A DNA stretch of 64,000 nucleotides from an uncultured Latescibacterota bacterium. Lineage in GTDB: Bacteria; Latescibacterota; UBA2968. Under the pieces are notes generated by a model, which worked only from the letters and a program-made list of their open reading frames with translations, had not been told where the DNA came from and ran no database searches. Shown piece by piece: positions 56,625-64,000 of the stretch; the first letter of the stretch is position 1, and each line of letters begins with the position of its first letter. The position numbers were made by a program, and so were the translations under genes. The DNA lies in assembly GCA_951812755.1 (NCBI GenBank), contig OX638329.1, forward strand, positions 1,039,339 through 1,103,338. The letters run 5' to 3'.

Positions 56625-56898
56625 ACTCAGAATGCGACTTGTCCCAGATGGGTTTTACTTTTTCGATGACTTCGGCATCGGTCGGACTGGATGCGACGAT
56701 GTTCGTGAATTCTTCGGCTTCAACTCCAAGTTCCTCCAGGAACTTTCTGTCAGCTGGTCACGGATAGATGTAGTCACCGATGCAGCCTCGCAATTTTGCG
56801 CGGGCTTTATCTGTAATGCGCGGGAGCCAGGGCATGTCGCCCATGTAAAGCTGGCGGCTACGCGGTCTAAAATCAACAGCGGAACTGAGTTTGTCCAT
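56623..56898 (-). CDS. DUF5069-like small protein with in-frame TGA at the conserved Cys (candidate selenoprotein)
   Basis: The frame starts at the ATG at 56898 with AAGGAGG 8 nt upstream, reads MDKLSSAVDFRPRSRQLYMG and then PWLPRITDKARAKLRGCIGD. It meets TGA at codon 47 within YIYP-TGA-PADRKFLEELG, then continues to TAA at 56625. The whole frame is 91 codons plus the final stop. Relatives of this family have YxxCPxDxxFL at this place, so the TGA replaces a conserved Cys. Both sides read as normal family sequence, without other stops or frameshifts. A hairpin with SECIS geometry lies just downstream of the TGA. It is 62 bp after rsmD, probably in the same operon. The function of the family is unknown. 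The alternatives are a Cys-to-stop mutation or sequencing error. Confidence 0.75.
56721..56760 (-). promoter_or_regulatory. candidate bacterial SECIS element
   Basis: Downstream of TGA (56760-56758) the RNA can form a lower stem CAGCU/AGUUG (56756-56752 with 56725-56721). An internal loop leads to a 7-bp upper stem AAGUUCC/GGAACUU and the apical loop UGGA (56738-56735). The UGA-to-loop distance is 19 nt, and a G is in the second loop position. Both fit published bacterial SECIS rules. Confidence 0.6.
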
Positions 56899-56960
56899 TG
56901 TAGATTCCTCCTTATGTTGTGATTAGTTAGAACTTAGTGATTTTGGCGATGGATAGCAAG

Positions 56961-57533
56961 TTAGAAATTAAGGGTGTATGTGCTCAGCGTTGTGTCGCCA
57001 TATTTTTTTTCTCGGGAGAGGATGAGGTTGGAAAAGGATTTGGGTAGCGGTGTACGAGAGGCGTGTTGGACGAGAACGCGGGCGTTGGACGCGAGTATCG
57101 GAGTTGTTGCGAGGCGGGTGAGCATGGCGCAGGACATGGGTTGCCCGTCTAATTGTTGTTGGTAGGGGGGGTCGAGGTAGATGATGTCAAATAGGGCTTT
57201 AGAATGCGCGAGTTGGGGCAAGAGTTTTTGTGCGGGACGCGCGTAAAGATAGATGCGGTCGTTGAGATGCCAATTTTCTATGAGTTGTGCGATGAAGCGG
57301 TTGCAGCGGCGGTCGGGTTCATTGATGACCACCTGCGCACCGCGGCTGCAAGCTTCAAGGCCGATTTGACCAGAGCAGGAGAAGAGGTCGAGGAAATATT
57401 TGCCGTAGAGGATTTCGCCGAGGGAAGAGAATACGGCTTTTTTCACAAAGTCGGATGTGACGCGGGCATTGCCGTACTTTTTATTGTTAAAGGGGATGCG
57501 GCGGCCCTTGAATTCGCCAGCGATGATGCGCAT
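56961..57533 (-). CDS. rsmD: 16S rRNA (guanine(966)-N(2))-methyltransferase
   Basis: This is a cytosolic methyltransferase of 190 residues that modifies G966 of 16S rRNA (E. coli numbering) with S-adenosylmethionine. The N-terminus MRIIAGEFKGRRI is the family hallmark. Motif I reads FLDLFSCSGQIGLEA and the catalytic motif IYLDPPYQQQ. ARVTSDFVKKAVFSSL matches the RPT..RVREALF-type segment in shortened form. The start at 57533 is 11 bp after the GWxTD gene stop, so the two are probably co-transcribed. Confidence 0.93.
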   Translation of the reverse strand: MRIIAGEFKGRRIPFNNKKYGNARVTSDFVKKAVFSSLGEILYGKYFLDLFSCSGQIGLEACSRGAQVVINEPDRRCNRFIAQLIENWHLNDRIYLYARPAQKLLPQLAHSKALFDIIYLDPPYQQQLDGQPMSCAMLTRLATTPILASNARVLVQHASRTPLPKSFSNLILSREKKYGDTTLSTYTLNF

Positions 57534-57544
57534 AAGAGCGTGTT

Positions 57545-60025
57545 TTAATTGCCATACCGGAAGCGCACTTCGCGTTCGACGATCTTGCCACTGACCAGGT
57601 CGGTTACGATGACTTCGAGTGCGTTGACGCCGGGTCTGACTTTGTTGAGTACGATTTCGACGTATTCGCGTTCGTCGGCTTCGCGTCCCGTGAGTTCGTT
57701 GGTGATGGCTACCTGGGGTTTACTGGTTCTAAAGATGGTTCGCAACCCCGTGGCCACTGCGCCAAATACGCCAACAGCAGGCATGGCGCTGGAGCGAATG
57801 CGGTATTCGGTTTTGTATCGGGTTTGTCCAAAGGTGTCTTTGGTCAGGTTGTAGATTTCAAAATAGGCATAGACATTTTGCTTCATAGCATAACTGCGCG
57901 TGGGAATGGGAATGATCCACACGTCTTCTTTTTGGAATTTTGCCGCGCCTTCTTCCGAGATGCTCGAGGCCAGTTGAATTTCGCTGACTTGAAGCTCTGG
58001 GATTTGATAGTCTCTGACCTGGAGTTCTTGCCTGTAGAGTCCGGTGCGTCCAGATATGAGGTCTTTCATTTGTACTTGAAGTTCGTATTTGCCGGGCGGT
58101 ACCTGTGTTCTGATGATTTCAGGGACAAAAGCACCCTGTTCGGTTGTGCTGGGTACTTGTGCGCCGCGATACGCGAACTCATCGGTTGTGCGATAGATGG
58201 ATGTGTGACCTTCATTTGCCAGCGCAACGGCCAATTGTACGTGTATGAAACTCGAATCGGCTTCTTGTTCAATTTTGACCTGCTCGGGCGGGATGCCGTA
58301 ATAAATCTCGAGGTTGGTTTGCCCGTCAGGACCGCGGAAGTGCGCCAGGTCATAGTAAAAATTGAGTATATCGCCGGGAAGGCCAGGGCGATAAAAGTCG
58401 GGCGAAGTCGATACGGCTTGCTGGTAGATGACTTCTGGCATGTGTTCGGTCATGCGGGCGATATAGACGATGGCTTCGGGATCTTCGGTTGTGGCTTCGG
58501 GTAATGGGGCAAAGTCATAGCGTCCATTGCCCCATTCGTCGGTGAATGTGATCTCTATGCCCCCATTGAGTTGAATATAGGTCCAGGTTTCCCAGGGCAC
58601 GGTATCGATTTCACTGCCAATGGTAACAGGCGAATAGCGGCCAAATTGCAAGCGGGTGTTGAGCTGTCCCGTTTGCTCATCAAGGACGCTTTCGATGGTG
58701 CCATCGCGCTCAAATGGATTGCGCTCAAAACCGAGTCTGAAGTCCGCAGCCTCACCGCCTTCGGCCTCGGGGAGTTCGCCCATACTTTCATCGACGCCTT
58801 CGCCAGCTTCCTCGGACGTAAAACTCTCGTCTGCTATGTCGGTAGGATCACCTTGTTCAAAAAGGGAGCCTGTTTCGCGGTTGGTGCGAATGGGAAAGAC
58901 GGGACCTGTAAAGGTGAAGAAGGCCGCTTCGGGACCGTAGATGTCAACGGCCATCTGCGTGCGCACGCGCTCTACTTCGGTGGTTTGGACAAAATTTCGG
59001 TCATTGGAGCGCGAGCGGTAGTCGGGTTCGCCATATCGGATATAAACGGCACCTCGCTCATCCCAGGGATAGACATTGGATGAAAAATAGGTGCGCGCAT
59101 ACCAGGTGCGGCGGTAGTGTTCGATGACGCGCTCGTTGAGTTTGGTGAGAATGTCGGGGTCGCGCCGTGCCCAGAATTGCTCGCGATATGCCTGTTGTTC
59201 GGGTCCCGGTGTGGTGGCGTGATATTCTTCGAGTTCCGTATCTGAGGCAACGTAGGCAATATTGGTGTAATGTGCGCGTTCACTGCCTTCGATGTTGGCG
59301 AGATAACGCTCGAAGAGTTCGAGGGCTTTTTGCGTCTCATCATTGTAAAAATGGCCCTGTGCGACAATGGGCAAGAGTTGAACGACATCGGGGTTTGCCG
59401 AGAGGTAAGGGGCAATATGTTCGCGAATTTTGTCAAATGCTTTGGCCTGTACACAGGCTAAACCGTAGTAATAAAGGCCCTCGGGATTATCGGGTTCGAG
59501 TTCGACGTATTTCTGATAATACTGCATAGCCCTGGTGTGGTCTTCTTGAAATCGCTCATAGACTTCGCCGAGCAAGCGATAGGCCGGGCCATAGTTAGGG
59601 TCCAGTTTAGTTGCGCGCTTGGCTTCGCGAATGGCTCTGCGGAAATTGTAATAAGATTGCATTCCTCGCGTGGGTGCTTCGGCATACGTAAGGCCAAGCC
59701 CGACATAGGCTTCGACGAGGCTTTTGTCGAATTTTTTGGCTGTTTTGAAGGCGCCTTCGGCTTCTTTGTATTCTTTCCGTTTGAGATAGATATAACCCAG
59801 TTGAGAATACACATGGGCGTCTTCGGGGAAAAGTTCTAAAATGCGTTGAAGGGTCGCCATGGCCTCGTTGATTTCACCCGCTTGAATCTGACGCTGGCCC
59901 AGGGCAAACATCGTATTTCGATAGGCTTTGTCTTGTTGGGGTGTTTCATTTTCTTCGGCAAAAAGAGGCAGTGCAATGCAAGAGGCACAGCAGACAACCA
60001 TCCAAAATCGCAATCCAATTTTCAT
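57545..60025 (-). CDS. GWxTD-like domain protein with N-terminal TPR repeats (second copy)
   Basis: The protein is 826 residues with a signal peptide (MKIGLRFWMVVCCASCIALP, to about residue 25). TPR repeats occupy about residues 40-260 (e.g. AHVYSQLGYIYLKRKEYKEA), and a GWxTD-type core follows. It has FWARRDPDIL, HYRRTWYARTYFSSN and RGAVYIRYGEPDYRSRS. The C-terminal part is beta-rich, with FGQTRYKTEYRIRSS. It is a paralogue of the 6073-8418 protein but carries an acidic insert (about residues 410-470). The ATG at 60025 has GGGAGAA upstream and starts the signal peptide. An in-frame extension of 27 codons is not used. A sigma-70-like promoter lies upstream and rsmD follows. Its role in the cell envelope is unknown. 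Confidence 0.88.
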   Translation of the reverse strand: MKIGLRFWMVVCCASCIALPLFAEENETPQQDKAYRNTMFALGQRQIQAGEINEAMATLQRILELFPEDAHVYSQLGYIYLKRKEYKEAEGAFKTAKKFDKSLVEAYVGLGLTYAEAPTRGMQSYYNFRRAIREAKRATKLDPNYGPAYRLLGEVYERFQEDHTRAMQYYQKYVELEPDNPEGLYYYGLACVQAKAFDKIREHIAPYLSANPDVVQLLPIVAQGHFYNDETQKALELFERYLANIEGSERAHYTNIAYVASDTELEEYHATTPGPEQQAYREQFWARRDPDILTKLNERVIEHYRRTWYARTYFSSNVYPWDERGAVYIRYGEPDYRSRSNDRNFVQTTEVERVRTQMAVDIYGPEAAFFTFTGPVFPIRTNRETGSLFEQGDPTDIADESFTSEEAGEGVDESMGELPEAEGGEAADFRLGFERNPFERDGTIESVLDEQTGQLNTRLQFGRYSPVTIGSEIDTVPWETWTYIQLNGGIEITFTDEWGNGRYDFAPLPEATTEDPEAIVYIARMTEHMPEVIYQQAVSTSPDFYRPGLPGDILNFYYDLAHFRGPDGQTNLEIYYGIPPEQVKIEQEADSSFIHVQLAVALANEGHTSIYRTTDEFAYRGAQVPSTTEQGAFVPEIIRTQVPPGKYELQVQMKDLISGRTGLYRQELQVRDYQIPELQVSEIQLASSISEEGAAKFQKEDVWIIPIPTRSYAMKQNVYAYFEIYNLTKDTFGQTRYKTEYRIRSSAMPAVGVFGAVATGLRTIFRTSKPQVAITNELTGREADEREYVEIVLNKVRPGVNALEVIVTDLVSGKIVEREVRFRYGN

Positions 60026-60077
60026 GGTATTCTCCCGATGGAAAAGTCGGAGGACCAGATGTGTTTTAGTATTTGTT

Positions 60078-60106
60078 AAAATATTGTAAGAACCTGTCTT
60101 TGTCAA
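60078..60106 (-). promoter_or_regulatory. putative promoter of the GWxTD-rsmD-DUF5069 operon
   Basis: On the minus strand TTGACA is separated by exactly 17 nt from TATTTT, about 53 bp before the start codon. Confidence 0.6.
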
Positions 60107-60269
60107 TAGATTCCAATCCGTTAAACCTCATACGTGAGACTATTTTGGTAACGCTTGACTGATGGGTCGGTTCCGCTTTTTACGATTCGGTACTTTCCCC
60201 TTTAAAAAAAGAGTCTTATGTTGAGTCAAAGGGCGAGAATTGGAGCTAAATCATTTTGGAGGCGATCTT

Positions 60270-61589
60270 ATGCGGTATCGATTTTGTTGGATTGTCGCGT
60301 TCTGGGGGCTAATTTTTGAAAGTATTTCTGCAGATGCAATAGGAATTCCATTGGACTTGTCTGCGATACTGGGCTCTGTAACGGTTGAGCAGGAGCAGAG
60401 GCAACGCTATAATATACAGCCTCGCATACGCATTGGGGACTTGTCTGCGGCTTTTGATCTGGAGATTTTTTTGGATCATGAGGGGCGTATTCGGGATAGT
60501 GGCTGGGATTTTTCGAGCCGCCGAAAAGGTGTGGAGAGTCTGTTGCGAAAAATTCACTACGTGCGCTATGGAGATATCGATGATCGCAATCGGCGGTTGT
60601 CTCTGTACGTCGGTGCTTTAGAATGGGTGACATTGGGCACGGGGCTGGTGATGCGCAACTATCGCAATACGCACGGTTCGCCAGGAATAAAACGCGCGGG
60701 TTTGGACGTGAGGATTCGCCATATTTTCAGGCGTTTGACAGCACGCGCCGTGATCGGCAATTTGCTGGATTTAGAAGGCGGTGGACCCGTTCTGGGGGGG
60801 CGCGTCGAATTTCAACCAGTTCCGCTATTGGATATGGGCGTCACTGCGGTTGTGGATGCGGATCAACTCAGTGCTCTGCCCGATTCGATTCGCGCAGATC
60901 TGCCGCGCGATATGTTTGCAGCCGCGAGTGTTGATGTGGGCTATCCGTTTATCGATAGGCGGCATTTAAGGGCGAGGCTGTATGCGGGCGCTGGGCGAAT
61001 TTTGGATGGGGATAGTGGCACGGGTCTCGCTTTGCCCGGTGTGATGGTTGATGTGGGGCCAGCGCGATTGCAGGTTGAGTATCGATGGGTGAATGGTCGG
61101 TTTCAGGCCGGGCATTTTGACGCGCTCTACGATGTCAATCGCGCACTTGTCGATCCGCGTACGGGGGCTATCACAACGCGCGAAGCCACGTTGCAGTCTG
61201 CGTCGATGCAAGGGGTGTTTGGCAGTGGTCTTGTGAGATTTTACGGCATTTTTGTGGCAAGTGGGTCCTATCAACACTTGCGCGGAGATGTCGGCGGTGC
61301 CCAAATTGTGGAGGGTCGCGCGGGTATGATACCAGAGTTTTTGAAGCAGTTGCCCAAAATAAAAAAAGTGACACGGGCTGAGGGGTATTTTGAGAAGCGC
61401 TTTCGAAACGTCAGCCTGAGAAATTTGTTCGATGGCACGCCCAATACGCGGTTTGGATATGTGGTCGCGCTGGAACCTGTAAAGAATACGGCGGTGATAA
61501 TGGAGGCTGAATTTACTTATTTGCCAGATGGCTCCGGCGGATTTAAGCGCGAACGGATTTTGAATATTCAGACGAAGATAAAGCTTTAA
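60270..61589 (+). CDS. outer-membrane beta-barrel-like protein of unknown function
   Basis: The protein is 439 residues with a signal peptide (about 1-21, ending FESISA). The rest is alternating, amphipathic and strand-like (e.g. RIGDLSAAFDLEIFLDHEG, LRARLYAGAGRILDG and LQVEYRWVNGRFQAGHF). It ends with an aromatic-poor strand (ILNIQTKIKL). This is what a porin-like barrel would show, but the final residue is Leu rather than the usual Phe. I do not recognise the family. The ATG at 60270 has GGAGG 7 nt upstream. It stands alone between divergent and convergent neighbours. Confidence 0.7.
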   Translation: MRYRFCWIVAFWGLIFESISADAIGIPLDLSAILGSVTVEQEQRQRYNIQPRIRIGDLSAAFDLEIFLDHEGRIRDSGWDFSSRRKGVESLLRKIHYVRYGDIDDRNRRLSLYVGALEWVTLGTGLVMRNYRNTHGSPGIKRAGLDVRIRHIFRRLTARAVIGNLLDLEGGGPVLGGRVEFQPVPLLDMGVTAVVDADQLSALPDSIRADLPRDMFAAASVDVGYPFIDRRHLRARLYAGAGRILDGDSGTGLALPGVMVDVGPARLQVEYRWVNGRFQAGHFDALYDVNRALVDPRTGAITTREATLQSASMQGVFGSGLVRFYGIFVASGSYQHLRGDVGGAQIVEGRAGMIPEFLKQLPKIKKVTRAEGYFEKRFRNVSLRNLFDGTPNTRFGYVVALEPVKNTAVIMEAEFTYLPDGSGGFKRERILNIQTKIKL

Positions 61590-61663
61590 GAAGTTAGAAG
61601 TTAGAAGTCCACCCAACACCACTCCAAAGCGGGTGCATCTTCACCTTTCACAGCCTTCTTTTT

Positions 61664-61692
61664 CATCTGCGTTCATCTGCGTTCATCTGCGG
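61664..61692. repeat. dispersed TTCATCTGCG short tandem repeat
   Basis: CATCTGCGTT is repeated with a final CATCTGCGG, three copies of the 10-bp word. It is the inverse complement of the repeat at 21355-21380 and sits between two convergent gene ends. Confidence 0.75.
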
Positions 61693-61693
61693 A

Positions 61694-64000
61694 TCAGAAG
61701 CCTTCAAACTGGCTCAGGTCTGCAATGCCGTCGGGCAGGGCGGCGATGTGCTGGGCAAGGGCGAGGCGCGATTGCTTGAGGTCGGGATTATCGACCATGA
61801 TGAGCACGTCTTCAAAGAAGCGGTTGATGGGGTCGCGCAATTCTGCCATAACCTGGATCAGGGCGGTGAGTTTGTCGTCGGATGTGTCCATTGTTTTGCG
61901 CGCGACGAGATAGGCTTTGTGCAGTGCATTGGAGGCTTCTTCGGGGTCGCGGTCGGGATTGAGGTCGTAGTGTTCCGAGAGGTCGCGCACAATGCGTTTG
62001 CACCGCGCATGGGCGTGCAGAATATCGAGCCATTGATCGGAATGGATTTGCGCGGTAAATGCCCGGGCGATGCGCTGGATTTGATAGGGGTCATCCAGAT
62101 GCGCTGCAATCGCAGCGGAAATTGCGTCGTGGCGCAGGCCCTCATCGCGCAAGACTACTTCGAGGCGACGGATGATGTAGTCAAAGGCTTCGTCGAGAGC
62201 TTCTCGTTTGACCACAACGGGCAAGTGATTGGCGGCTGCGTTGAGGCCATGGCGCAGTGAAAAATGCATTTTGTAACTGAGGAGATTTGAAAGCAGGCCC
62301 AGGGTATCGCGCCTGAGACCGTAGGGGTCGGCATTTGATCGGGGTTTGATGCCCACGCCAAAAAGACCGGCGAGGCTGTCGAGACGGTCGGCTATTGAGA
62401 CGGCGAGACCGGGTTGTGTTTGGGGCAGCGAGTCGCCCGGGAAGCGCGGATGGTAATGGTCTTCAATGGCGCGCGCAACGGCTTTCGTTTCACCTGAAGA
62501 CAGGGCGTAGTAGCGGCCCATGATGCCTTGCAGAGAGGTCATTTCGACGACCATGCTGGTCGCCAGGTCGGCTTTGCACAATTTGGCTGCACGCAGAGCC
62601 GTTTTTTTATTTTTTCCACGAAGATCAAGCGCGGCAGATAAGTCGCCGACGAGTTTTTCAACGCGGCGGGTTTTGTCGCGCATAGAGCCGAGTTTTTCTT
62701 GAAAGGTGAGGGTGTCCAGGCGCGTGAGAAAGTCGCCGAGTTTTTTGTTAGTGTCGTCTTCGTAAAAGAATCTGGCATCGGCATATCGGGCGCGAATGAC
62801 GTTTTCATTGCCTTTGACGACGAGACCGGGGTTGTCGGGTAGGCCGTTGCACACGGTGATGAAGTTGGGTTTGAGGTCGCCGTTTTTGTCGAGCACAGGG
62901 AAATATCGCTGGTGTTTTTTCATGACGGCGATGAGCATTTCGCGGGGTAGGGAAAGGCGCGCGCTTTCAAAGGTGCCGCAAAGCGCGTGCGGGGCTTCGA
63001 CGAGGTCGGTGACTTCGTCGAGCAAGTCGAGATCGTCGGGTACGTTGCCGTCAATTTTTCGGGCCAGTGCTTCAACTTGCTGTTTGATGGTTTCGCGCCG
63101 TTTGTCGCGGTTGACTGCTATGCCGTGTTTTTGCATTTGTGCGCGATAGTCGGAAGCAGAAGCGATTTCGATTTCGGGCGAGGCATTGGGGCGCAGCCCA
63201 CGGCTCGTGCGACCTGCTGTTGCGCGCGCATAGGTAAATGGTATGATTTGATCGCCAAAGAGGGCGACGATCCAGCGGAGGGGGCGCGGATATGCGATGC
63301 CTTCGGAATCCCAGCGCATGGTTTTGCCAAAGCTGAGTTTGGCGATGAGTTCGGGCAGCAGTTCAGAGAGGATTTCCTGGGTTTTGCGCCCGTAAATGGT
63401 GATGCCCGCCCAGACGTAGTCGTCGCGCTGTTCCACGGCTGATGGATCAATGCCCTGTCCGCGGGCGAATCCCTGAAGTGCTCGGGTGGGGTTGCCGTCA
63501 TTGTCGTAGGCGATGCGGATGGCTGGCCCGCGCGCTTGTTTGTTTTCATCGGGTTGCCGCCCCTGCAGATTTTTGACGATGGCGTATTGCCTGCGCGGTG
63601 TGCCGCTGACTTCGATGCTGTCGTAAGAGAGATTTGCTTCGCCGAGGTGTTCGGGTAGCAGTTTTTCGAGTTGTGCTATCGCGCTGACCACATCGGCAGG
63701 TGGCAGTTCTTCAGAGCCGATTTCGAGCAGGAGATCGGCGGTATCTAATTCGGGCAGGTCTTCGGCTTCGGATACCAGTGGGGGCTTGTCCCTTGATGGT
63801 TCTGCAAGGGGATGTCCCTGGTCTTCGCGCTGTTTGAGATATGTTTCGGCTATTTGGCGCGAGAGATCGCGCATTTGGGCAAAAAAACGGGCGCGTTCGG
63901 TTACGCCAATTGCGCCGCGCGTGTCGAGCAGGTTAAAGGTGTGCGAGCAGCGAATGACGTAGTCGTGTGCGGGTATGACGAGATCGCGGTCGAGGGCTGC
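61694..64000 (-). CDS. glyQS: glycyl-tRNA synthetase, fused alpha and beta subunits (partial, N-terminus outside window)
   Basis: This cytosolic enzyme charges tRNA-Gly. The visible 768 residues begin with the end of a GlyQ-type alpha subunit: AALDRDLVIPAHDYVIRCSH then TFNLLDTRGAIGVTERARFF. The frame then continues without a stop through a linker (about TYLKQREDQG to EDLPELDTA) into a full beta subunit. That part has LLLEIGSEELPPADV and KTMRWDSEGIAYPRPLRWIV. It also has EVTDLVEAPHALCGTFE, MKKHQRYFPV and the C-terminal anticodon-binding-like region ending LSQFEGF. Most bacteria have separate glyQ and glyS genes, and in-frame fusions are known in chlamydiae and some others. The alpha part beyond 64000 is not visible. 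Confidence 0.94.
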   Translation of the reverse strand, partial: AALDRDLVIPAHDYVIRCSHTFNLLDTRGAIGVTERARFFAQMRDLSRQIAETYLKQREDQGHPLAEPSRDKPPLVSEAEDLPELDTADLLLEIGSEELPPADVVSAIAQLEKLLPEHLGEANLSYDSIEVSGTPRRQYAIVKNLQGRQPDENKQARGPAIRIAYDNDGNPTRALQGFARGQGIDPSAVEQRDDYVWAGITIYGRKTQEILSELLPELIAKLSFGKTMRWDSEGIAYPRPLRWIVALFGDQIIPFTYARATAGRTSRGLRPNASPEIEIASASDYRAQMQKHGIAVNRDKRRETIKQQVEALARKIDGNVPDDLDLLDEVTDLVEAPHALCGTFESARLSLPREMLIAVMKKHQRYFPVLDKNGDLKPNFITVCNGLPDNPGLVVKGNENVIRARYADARFFYEDDTNKKLGDFLTRLDTLTFQEKLGSMRDKTRRVEKLVGDLSAALDLRGKNKKTALRAAKLCKADLATSMVVEMTSLQGIMGRYYALSSGETKAVARAIEDHYHPRFPGDSLPQTQPGLAVSIADRLDSLAGLFGVGIKPRSNADPYGLRRDTLGLLSNLLSYKMHFSLRHGLNAAANHLPVVVKREALDEAFDYIIRRLEVVLRDEGLRHDAISAAIAAHLDDPYQIQRIARAFTAQIHSDQWLDILHAHARCKRIVRDLSEHYDLNPDRDPEEASNALHKAYLVARKTMDTSDDKLTALIQVMAELRDPINRFFEDVLIMVDNPDLKQSRLALAQHIAALPDGIADLSQFEGF

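Noticed and set aside
56758-56760. General reassignment of TGA to an amino acid
   Set aside because: Several intact genes in the window end in TGA at the expected family length (nqrB, nqrC, the MFS gene, both PL8 lyases). A simple nonsense mutation or sequencing error cannot be excluded and is stated as the main alternative to selenocysteine.
56655-56876. A 73-codon leftward frame overlapping the DUF5069-like gene
   Set aside because: It is an out-of-frame shadow. The overlapping frame with the strong AAGGAGG site and the recognisable family sequence (interrupted by one TGA) explains the region.
1-64000. tRNA, rRNA or known riboswitch genes
   Set aside because: I read all gaps between genes and saw no cloverleaf-type or recognisable riboswitch sequence. 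A covariance-model scan would be needed for certainty.

Overview
The window reads as a chromosomal segment of an uncultured Gram-negative bacterium. I see a six-gene Na+-pumping NADH:quinone reductase operon, two GWxTD/TPR lipoprotein-like proteins, an outer-membrane-type barrel protein, a fused two-subunit glycyl-tRNA synthetase and several secreted proteins with type I dockerin repeats. This set resembles candidate phyla of the FCB/PVC neighbourhood such as Latescibacterota or Poribacteria. That placement is inference from gene content, without a phylogeny. TGA is an ordinary stop codon here (nqrB, nqrC, the MFS gene and both polysaccharide lyases end in it).

Layout. 1-5657 (minus) is nqrA-F. 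6073-8418 (plus) is a GWxTD/TPR protein. 8502-9739 (minus) holds a dienelactone hydrolase and a decayed TPP-enzyme gene, followed by a zone of small palindromic repeats. 10173-12570 (minus) is a ROK kinase, a Bcr/CflA-type MFS transporter and YggT. 12571-13679 is a repeat-rich scar with a truncated membrane-protein gene. 13680-16400 (plus) is a double M16 peptidase, followed by a cluster of strong RNA hairpins (16457-16800). 16931-24171 holds a DASS symporter, an ABC exporter (minus), an NAD-dependent epimerase, a ceramidase-like protein and a dockerin-bearing Vgb-like propeller protein. 24352-31814 looks like one operon: an iron-type ABC importer followed by a chondroitinase-ABC-like (PL8) lyase with a C-terminal dockerin. 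32171-35344 is a cytosolic beta-propeller/Y_Y_Y sensor fused directly to a sigma-54 AAA+ activator. A near-perfect sigma-54 promoter (35531-35547) follows, then a 5,837-residue secreted protein (cohesin-like domain, dockerin, about 20 cadherin-like and 12 FN3 modules, four LRR blocks) and a second PL8-dockerin lyase. 56623-60025 (minus) is a GWxTD/TPR gene, rsmD and a small DUF5069-like gene with an in-frame TGA. 60270-61589 is a barrel-like protein, and 61694-64000 is a fused GlyRS alpha-beta (partial).

How the parts may work together. The propeller-activator, its adjacent sigma-54 promoter, the giant modular protein and the two dockerin-tagged PL8 lyases form a coherent locus. I infer a ligand-induced, calcium-dependent surface system for binding and cutting uronic-acid-containing polysaccharides, with a nearby ABC importer that may take up products. 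The regulatory region before the activator and the one before the giant gene are diverged copies of each other, and both carry dyads at enhancer-like distances.

The second candidate novelty is at 56623-56898. The DUF5069-like frame is intact on both sides of a TGA that sits where relatives have a conserved Cys. A hairpin immediately downstream has bacterial SECIS geometry. This is a candidate selenoprotein family.
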